NCBI GenBank assembly: GCA_902470405.1
Contig: CABRGJ010000003.1
Location: forward strand, 1-13,161
Length of the DNA: 13,161 nucleotides
Source of the DNA: an uncultured Eggerthella sp.
GTDB lineage: Bacteria > Actinomycetota > Coriobacteriia > Coriobacteriales > Eggerthellaceae
Reading direction: 5' to 3'
The notes under the pieces: model-generated
What the model was told of the DNA's origin: nothing
Databases searched by the model: none
What the model saw: only the letters and a program-made list of their open reading frames with translations
In this document: one piece after another, positions 6,867 through 13,161 of the stretch
How positions within the stretch are numbered: position 1 is the first letter of the stretch
How the letters are laid out: each line of letters opens with the position of its first letter
Program-made: the position numbers and the translations under genes

Positions 6867-6880
6867 CAAACATTTGTTCG
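6867..6880 (-). promoter_or_regulatory. LexA (SOS) box of the ruvCAB operon
   Basis: The minus strand reads CGAACAAATGTTTG, which fits the Gram-positive LexA/DinR consensus CGAACRNRYGTTYC at every position but the last (G for C). It starts one base after a good -10 box and ends 18 bases before the ruvC start, so LexA bound here would cover the transcription start. ruv genes are classical SOS targets. Confidence 0.85.
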
Positions 6881-6881
6881 T

Positions 6882-6909
6882 ATGATACCACATCGCTTGC
6901 GATTGAAAA
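6882..6909 (-). promoter_or_regulatory. predicted promoter of ruvCAB
   Basis: On the minus strand TTTTCA (6909-6904, 4/6) and TATCAT (6887-6882, 5/6) are 16 bases apart. The LexA box lies immediately downstream. This fits a short leader of about 25-30 bases before the GTG of ruvC. Confidence 0.6.
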
Positions 6910-7015
6910 GAGCGGATCGTTCACATCTTCCCTCTCCGCGAATCGTCCACATGTCCTTCATGCGAACCTCTTGATCTTGATATGAACTGGGGTTACTCGC
7001 TTCTTTTGAGATTTT

Positions 7016-7110
7016 CGTAAGGTCATGCAAGTCTAAACATAAGATTTTCTTCAGTTATACGTAAGGTCCGATTCTCACAATGAAGATACGAAAACGAAGG
7101 GGACCTTATG
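7016..7110 (+). promoter_or_regulatory. pilus operon leader: repeated 9-mer and start-codon-pairing stem
   Basis: CGTAAGGTC occurs twice as direct repeats 44 bases apart (7016-7024 and 7060-7068). Its near-complement GACCTTATG (7102-7110) includes the ATG of the first pilus gene and the last base of its ribosome site AAGGGG (7097-7102). The second copy can form a 10-bp stem (7060-7069 with 7101-7110, one G-U pair) that hides the start codon; the first copy can form the same 9-bp stem. I found no convincing -35/-10 pair for the pilus operon in 6911-7060. Confidence 0.5.
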
Positions 7111-7836
7111 AAGAAACGTCTATTGGTATGCGGAGTCGTCTGTGGGCTCATCTGCGCAGTCTGTGTCTTTCTCTACACCGAGATGGTCTATGCAGAAGCT
7201 GATTCCAAACGAACCGAAGCACTCCAACGATACGGAGGCGAGCAAGTTGAGGTCTTGGTCGCGACCAAGACCATCCACCCTGGAGAGACGCTCGATCCGT
7301 CGAACTGCACCACTACGACATGGCTCTCCGATCTCCTACCTGAAGGCGCTCTGATGAACATAGATGAGACCGCAGGCAAGCAGGCGACCTCGCTCATCCT
7401 GCAAGGTGAAGTGGTCTCGAGCAGCCGATTCGACAACGAAACGAAAGAGCTTGACATCCCTGCTGGTTCGGTCGCCATCGCCCTACCTGCTCAAGACGTG
7501 CAAGCAGTCGGCGGAAGCATCACCGTAGGAAGCAAGGTCGATGTCTATGCGACGGGAACCAAAACAACCTGCCTCGGACGTGATCTTGAAGTGCTCGCCA
7601 CAAGCGCCGGGACCGAAGAGAGCTCCACCCGATCAAAGATCACCTGGGTGACGCTTGCGGTCGACCCTGAAAAGACTCAAGAGTTCGTTGCCGCGTCTCA
7701 GTCAATGGATATCTATTTCACGCTCCCCTCTGCAAAACCAAAGGAACTCACGGACAACATGGCAGAGCAAACACCATCCGAGCAAACGAACGCCCCTTCA
7801 AGCGTAAGCAACACTACAAACAACAGTGATACGTGA
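7108..7836 (+). CDS. cpaB: CpaB/RcpC-like Flp pilus assembly protein with SAF domain
   Basis: A 242-residue, membrane-anchored protein at the head of the Tad operon. The N-terminus is KKR followed by a hydrophobic segment (5-24), giving a signal anchor or signal peptide with most of the chain outside the membrane. A SAF domain follows (about 46-107: VEVLVATKTIHPGETLDP to QGEVVSSSRF). Next comes the RcpC/CpaB region (about 114-206: ELDIPAGSVAIAL, VGSKVDVYATG, WVTLAVDPEKTQEF). The last 35 residues are a low-complexity Ser/Thr/Asn/Gln tail. In Gram-negatives this protein works with the secretin; here no secretin is present, so a role at the cell wall or in pilus base stability is inferred. The start is ATG 7108 with AAGGGG 5 bases upstream. 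The stop is followed by a 54-base gap before tadZ. Confidence 0.87.
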   Translation: MKKRLLVCGVVCGLICAVCVFLYTEMVYAEADSKRTEALQRYGGEQVEVLVATKTIHPGETLDPSNCTTTTWLSDLLPEGALMNIDETAGKQATSLILQGEVVSSSRFDNETKELDIPAGSVAIALPAQDVQAVGGSITVGSKVDVYATGTKTTCLGRDLEVLATSAGTEESSTRSKITWVTLAVDPEKTQEFVAASQSMDIYFTLPSAKPKELTDNMAEQTPSEQTNAPSSVSNTTNNSDT

Positions 7837-7890
7837 GCGCGCCCGATCCCCATTCCGCAGAACCACTTGACCAGTAAGGAGAACTCGAAG

Positions 7891-9378
7891 ATGACCACCA
7901 AGATAGCGCTTTGCGCCGATTCCAAATGCCTCGAAGATGCCAGCATACTCGGCCTAAGGGGAGAACGTTTGCTCGACCAAACGTGGATCGTCCCGTTCGC
8001 TAACGCATTGATCGCACGAAAATACTTACGAGAACACACTGTAGCGGAAACCTGGGTAGTCTCGAGCGATTCGATCGACGGGATCAATCTCGCTGCTGCT
8101 TTGAAGAAGGATAACCAGTGCAATAATATCCGCCTTTTCCTCTCTTCACCTTCAGGATCGAAGATGAGCCGTTGCGAGAACGCGGGCATCGTTCCGATCT
8201 GCGGCAGCAGGGAGTTCGCTCATCTCTATACTGAACGAAAGCTCAAGAGCGTAGCTTCTCGTGGTCGTATGCGAACGAATACACAATGTCGCGTGCTTCC
8301 GAGCACGAATACAGAACGAACCCCGCTCGATTCGAGCGTGACCGTAACGCGCATCGAACGCAAACATAACGAAACGACAGGGCCGCTCCCAAAGATCGAG
8401 ATCGAGGAAGCGCCTTTTACAAAAGCGCCCGACCAGACGTCACCAGTACCCTCACGGAAAGGGTTCGAGAGCAAGGTAGGCGCAACGAATCAAGATCGTG
8501 CGACCGAGATCGAACGAAAAAAGATCGAGATCTCAAAGCACCCGCTCCCTGCGCTCGATGAAGGCGCGAATATCGTCTCGATCGTAAGCGGCAGTGGCGG
8601 TACAGGCAAGAGCAGTGTCACAGCGCTCGCTGCGCTGCTCGCACAGAAACGAGGTATTCGCACGCTCATCTTGGATGCCGATTTTCAATTCGGCGACCTG
8701 AAATACCTCCTCGGCTACAAGGAAACGCTTGATGCGGCCGACATCCTCGAACACCCAGAACAAATCGAAGCACTGCTCAAGGTCGACACCTGGCCTACGC
8801 TTCTAGCGGCCCCAGCACAGCTGGAGTACTCAGAAGTGATGGAAGAGCGCATCGGTGAATTGCTTGCCTACCTTAAGCCTCACTTCGATCTTATTGTGGT
8901 GAATACCGGTTCATTCTGGTCCGAACTCCAGATCCAACTGCTCGAGGCATCGAACAACGTGTTCTTCCTCGTCGATCAGCGCCCATCTTCCGTACGCGCC
9001 TGCAATCATACCCTTGACCTATGTGCTCGTTGCGGCATCGCTACGACCTCTTTCTCCTATCTTTTGAACTTCTGCTCGAAAAGATCGCTTTTGAGTTCGC
9101 TCGATGTTTCATGTGCGCTGAAAGGCGCAAAAGTCTACGAGATCAAGGATGGCGGTAGCGAGGTGAGCGAGCTCTTGGGAGCCGGCATGGCACATAAGCT
9201 CTCTCGTTTGAATAATTCATTCTGCTCGAGTGTCGAAGCCGTACTTGCCGAAACGGTGTACGACCGCATCAGACCATCGCTCGCCACGAGCGATGAGAAA
9301 CCACTTGAAAAGATCGCGCCAACAAGTAGTCGAATGAAGCATCGCGGGCGACAGAAGAAACGAGCAGCCTGCTTCTAG
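7891..9378 (+). CDS. tadZ: TadZ/CpaE-like pilus localisation ATPase
   Basis: A 495-residue MinD/ParA-type protein that in other species places the Tad machine in the cell. ATG 7891 has AAGGAG 9 bases upstream; a TTG at 7867 is open but lacks a ribosome site. Residues 1-115 form an atypical receiver-like domain. Residues about 120-222 are a charged, Ser/Thr/Pro-rich linker with no clear fold. The ATPase domain starts near 226 with the P-loop VSGSGGTGKSS (232-242), followed by LDADFQFGDLKYLLG (261-275) and FDLIVVNTG (332-340). In the last motif Asn338 stands where most ParA/MinD proteins have aspartate. The first lysine of a deviant Walker A (KGG) is also absent. The C-terminus is basic (RMKHRGRQKKR). 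TadZ proteins are often irregular ATPases, so binding without strong hydrolysis is plausible. Confidence 0.87.
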   Translation: MTTKIALCADSKCLEDASILGLRGERLLDQTWIVPFANALIARKYLREHTVAETWVVSSDSIDGINLAAALKKDNQCNNIRLFLSSPSGSKMSRCENAGIVPICGSREFAHLYTERKLKSVASRGRMRTNTQCRVLPSTNTERTPLDSSVTVTRIERKHNETTGPLPKIEIEEAPFTKAPDQTSPVPSRKGFESKVGATNQDRATEIERKKIEISKHPLPALDEGANIVSIVSGSGGTGKSSVTALAALLAQKRGIRTLILDADFQFGDLKYLLGYKETLDAADILEHPEQIEALLKVDTWPTLLAAPAQLEYSEVMEERIGELLAYLKPHFDLIVVNTGSFWSELQIQLLEASNNVFFLVDQRPSSVRACNHTLDLCARCGIATTSFSYLLNFCSKRSLLSSLDVSCALKGAKVYEIKDGGSEVSELLGAGMAHKLSRLNNSFCSSVEAVLAETVYDRIRPSLATSDEKPLEKIAPTSSRMKHRGRQKKRAACF

Positions 9379-9428
9379 GTTTCATTCCAACCCTGTTAAC
9401 GAACGACCATTCATGAAAGGAGCAAGCT

Positions 9429-10793
<1,365 letters not shown>

Positions 10794-11715
10794 CCTTCGC
10801 TGCGGCTTTCTTCGCAGCGGGAAGCTTCGCGATCTGGCTCATCCAAGCCATCATCCGCAAACAACATGGCAGCGAAGCGGCGGCGCTCTCGGGCGCAGAG
10901 AACGACAGGCTGCAACATCTATTCAGAAACGGCATCCGTATCCTCCTTCCTCTTGCGGCACTGATTCTGCAAGTCTCCTTCGTTCGACGATTCCTCGCGC
11001 GCATTCGAGAAGCGCTCGAAGGACGCAACATTCTCTCATTCGATACCGCCCTTACAAGCCTCTTGCTTGGAGGAACGATCGCGGTATTCATCGTAGCGTC
11101 GATCATTTCGGGATCGTGGGTCTTCGCGCTCACCTGTATCTTCCTTTGCCTGATCCTCATCAATGCATGGGCAAACAAACAACAAGACCTCTACCGCGAA
11201 CGCTTACGCGAAGAGCTTCCGGGTGCTTTGCAGGCAATGAACTCGTGCTTTTGTATCGGATATTCATTGCCGCAAATCTTCGATCAGGTCACACTCGATC
11301 TTGAAGGACCCCTAAAAAGAGTCTTTCAACGAAGCACCTCCGTCATCAACGCAGGCGGCACGGTCGAAGAAGCTCTCGAAGTACTGAAGGAGCAAACCGG
11401 CGAGCCGGAATTGTTCTTCCTTGCAACCGCCCTTGAGATCCAACATCGAACGGGTAGCAGCCTCTCGCAGGTGCTCGAAGTCGTTCGACAATCCATCGAC
11501 GACCAGCTTGAACTGAAACGGCTGCTCCGAACGCAGACTGCTCAAGCAAAGCTTTCAGCCCAGATCGTCACCGTCATGCCCTTTCTGATCATCGGCGTAT
11601 TCTCGCTCGTATCAGAAGGATTTCTCGAGCCGTTTTTCACGAGTACGATGGGCATCATTCTGCTCGCCATAGCTATCACGATGCAGGCGATCGGCATCAT
11701 GCTCGTCCGTAATCT

Positions 11716-11729
11716 CCTCCGTGTGGAGG
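11716..11729 (+). promoter_or_regulatory. hairpin that can hide the tadC ribosome site
   Basis: CCTCC (11716-11720), GTGT, GGAGG (11725-11729) forms a GC-rich 5-bp stem whose right arm is the tadC Shine-Dalgarno sequence, 7 bases before its ATG. Ribosomes finishing tadB would open it, which would enforce coupled synthesis of the two platform proteins. Confidence 0.45.
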
Positions 11730-11736
11730 TGGTCTG

Positions 11737-12675
11737 ATGCAAACTGTCATGATCGTCCTAGGTGTCGCAAGCGCTTCGATCGCGGGCGGTGCGCTGGGCT
11801 ACTGGAGTCTCGCGCAGCGCGAAGAACAGAGGATCATCCGTTCATGTCTCCTGCAAGCAGGTGCAGCCGATCAAAACTCCGATGCGCATGCAATCGTGCA
11901 GATCGGAGGCATCTATCGTAATGTGCTCACACTGGCACTATCGTATTCCCAACAGCGAACGCAACGCCCTCGAGCACCGAGGCGATTCTGGTTACTGCAA
12001 AAGGACAAACTCTCGAGACTGATCGCGAAAGCGGGACTTGCGGGACGAGTTGACCTTCAAGGATGCGCCCAGGTGCGTAGAAATCTCTCGATCGGGCTTG
12101 CGCTTGGAGGCTTCGCGTGTGGTCTCATGTTCTCTGAGTTGCTCGCGCTTATCTTGCTCTGCATCGGATTCTTGGTCGGTTATCACCTGCTTCAGGCAGC
12201 GCTCGAGCAAGAGATCGAAGCACGATGCTCATCGGTCGAGCGCGAGCTCTCACAGCTTATCGAGGTGCTCGTGCTCGGGCTGCGCAGTGGTCTGAGCTTC
12301 GATCGAGCGCTCGGCTTTTATTGTCACTACTTCTCCTGCGGGCTGAGCGACCTGTGTGACCGCCTTCAAACACAATGGAATCACGGGCTTATCACACGCG
12401 AAGACGGACTGCGCACCGTTGCAGACAGCTACGACTCGAGCTTGCTCGAACGAATCATGGATAGCATTATCCGCTCGCTGCGCTTCGGTACCTCGCTGGC
12501 TGAGACGCTCAGCAATGCGGGAGCGGAGATTCGCGCAACCAGAAAGACAAAGATCGAGGAGCATGTTGCAAAAGCACCGGTAAAGATGCTCATCCCTATC
12601 GGAACGCTCATCTTGCCTGCCATGCTCATCTTCATTCTTGGTCCGATCATATTAGAACTGATCGGTGGATTTTAG
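11737..12675 (+). CDS. tadC: TadC-like inner-membrane platform protein
   Basis: A 312-residue GspF-family membrane protein, partner of TadB. ATG 11737 overlaps the tadB stop (TGATG), with GGAGG 7 bases upstream. Hydrophobic segments lie near 3-22, 117-132, 134-154 and 284-309. The T2SSF domain (about 168-283) includes ERELSQLIEVLVLGLRSG, LSFDRAL, and FGTSLAETLSNAGAEIRATR followed by KTKIEEHVAKAPVKM, which is a characteristic TadC ending before the last helix. It is followed after 23 bases by the Flp pilin gene. Confidence 0.92.
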   Translation: MQTVMIVLGVASASIAGGALGYWSLAQREEQRIIRSCLLQAGAADQNSDAHAIVQIGGIYRNVLTLALSYSQQRTQRPRAPRRFWLLQKDKLSRLIAKAGLAGRVDLQGCAQVRRNLSIGLALGGFACGLMFSELLALILLCIGFLVGYHLLQAALEQEIEARCSSVERELSQLIEVLVLGLRSGLSFDRALGFYCHYFSCGLSDLCDRLQTQWNHGLITREDGLRTVADSYDSSLLERIMDSIIRSLRFGTSLAETLSNAGAEIRATRKTKIEEHVAKAPVKMLIPIGTLILPAMLIFILGPIILELIGGF

Positions 12676-12698
12676 GAACACGAAAGAAAGGAATCATC

Positions 12699-12914
12699 AT
12701 GTTCTACTCAATGCGCACCTGGCTCGCGGAAAAGCATCGATCGGTCGCCAACAAAGCGATCGACTTCTGGGTCCAAGAGAAAGGACAAGGCACCACAGAA
12801 TACGCCATCCTGGTCGGGGTCCTTGTGGTCATCGCCATAATCGCGATCACTCTCTTTAGACCTAAGATCCAGGAACTATGGGATACGATCGCTGCAGGGA
12901 TCAATGGACTTTGA
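12699..12914 (+). CDS. flp: Flp-family type IVb (class III) prepilin
   Basis: The likely major pilin, 71 residues. ATG 12699 has AAGGA 6 bases upstream. A long polar leader (1-29) ends in EKG, followed by QGTTEYAILVGVLVVIAI. This gives the class III cleavage pattern: cut after Gly29, then Glu at +5 and Tyr at +6, leaving a mature protein of 42 residues with one hydrophobic helix and a short polar end (FRPKIQELWDTIAAGINGL). The leader is longer than in many Flp pilins. It must be cut by a TadV-type peptidase encoded outside the window. The stop overlaps the next start as TGATG. Confidence 0.95.
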   Translation: MFYSMRTWLAEKHRSVANKAIDFWVQEKGQGTTEYAILVGVLVVIAIIAITLFRPKIQELWDTIAAGINGL

Positions 12915-13141
12915 TGTGCGCTTCCCTGAACAGATCATCAGAACCAGATCGAAACGAGTCAGGCCAGGCGAGCGTAGAATATGCCGTCGTTTTGGTTGGC
13001 ATGCTCGCACTGATTATCGCATTCGGAGTGCTGCACGCATTCCTTGAGAATGGTCAGATCATCGAGCATGCTCTTGCGAACTCCTCTCATGCTATCGAGT
13101 CGTTCGAATTTGACAACATAAAAGACTTCGTATGCGTATGA
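12914..13141 (+). CDS. second small class III prepilin-like (TadE-like minor pilin)
   Basis: 75 residues starting at ATG 12914, which overlaps the flp stop. The leader ends NESG and is followed by QASVEYAVVLVGMLALIIAF: the same G | xxxxEY processing pattern with Glu at +5 and Tyr at +6 after Gly17. The predicted mature protein has 58 residues. After the helix comes HAFLENGQIIEHALANSSHA and a short acidic end (FEFDNIKDF). It is too short to be a full TadE/TadF pseudopilin, which usually has a globular tail of 100 or more residues, and it differs from Flp beyond the helix. A minor pilin or pilus-initiating subunit is the best inference. There is no separate ribosome site beyond the coupled start; an in-frame ATG at 12878 lies inside flp and is less likely. 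Confidence 0.82.
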   Translation: MCASLNRSSEPDRNESGQASVEYAVVLVGMLALIIAFGVLHAFLENGQIIEHALANSSHAIESFEFDNIKDFVCV

Positions 13142-13161
13142 GCGATGAAAGGGAATCCGAT
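13138..13161 (+). CDS. start of next Tad-operon gene (partial)
   Basis: ATG 13138-13140 overlaps the previous stop as ATGA and opens a frame, MSDERESD, to the edge of the window. Overlapping starts are the rule in this operon, and a TadE/TadF-type pseudopilin would be expected next, but eight codons cannot show what it encodes. Confidence 0.45.

Noticed and set aside
6911..7060. Promoter boxes for the pilus operon (TTGATA at 6977, TTGAGA at 7006)
   Set aside because: Neither -35-like box has an acceptable -10 at 16-18 bases, so I do not call a promoter although one must lie near.

Overview
The window looks like chromosomal DNA from a Gram-positive (monoderm) actinobacterium, most likely a member of the Coriobacteriia (Eggerthella/Cryptobacterium relatives). 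This is an inference from gene style: GTG starts, a CGAAC-type LexA box, a duplicated feoA, a large acidic FeoB, and a Tad pilus locus with no outer-membrane secretin. I could not run a search, so the taxonomic call is tentative. There are no tRNA or rRNA genes, insertion sequences or CRISPR arrays.

Layout. Positions 1-341 (+) hold the C-terminal end of a 23S rRNA/tRNA uracil-5-methyltransferase. It converges on a long minus-strand block (463-6848) made of two units. The distal unit is a ferrous-iron operon: feoA, feoA, feoB, and a small cysteine-rich FeoB-associated membrane protein gene whose reading frame appears broken. It has its own predicted promoter and palindromic operator candidates at 4113-4177. 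The proximal unit is the Holliday-junction operon ruvC-ruvA-ruvB plus a translationally coupled gene of unknown function. It is preceded by a clear LexA/SOS box at 6867-6880. From 7108 rightwards (+) lies a Tad/Flp pilus operon: cpaB/rcpC-like, tadZ/cpaE, tadA/cpaF, tadB, tadC, an Flp prepilin, a second small class III prepilin-like gene, and the first codons of a further gene running off the window.

How the genes work together. RuvA binds four-way DNA junctions, RuvB is the branch-migration motor and RuvC the resolvase; the SOS box ties them to DNA damage. FeoB is the membrane Fe2+ transporter, the FeoA proteins are its small cytosolic SH3-like partners, and the Cys-rich protein is a usual companion. 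In the pilus operon TadA is the assembly ATPase, TadB/TadC the inner-membrane platform, TadZ a polar-localisation ATPase, CpaB a membrane-anchored SAF-domain protein, and Flp the major pilin. The prepilin peptidase (TadV/CpaA) is not in the window.

Points most worth a second look: the SOS box; a 69-residue tandem duplication forming an acidic extracellular insert in FeoB; the frameshifted Cys-rich gene; palindromes over the feo promoter with a shared 9-mer and a terminator-like hairpin before feoB; and a repeated 9-mer in the pilus leader that can pair with the first gene's start codon. I see strong regulatory detail here but no wholly new multi-gene system.
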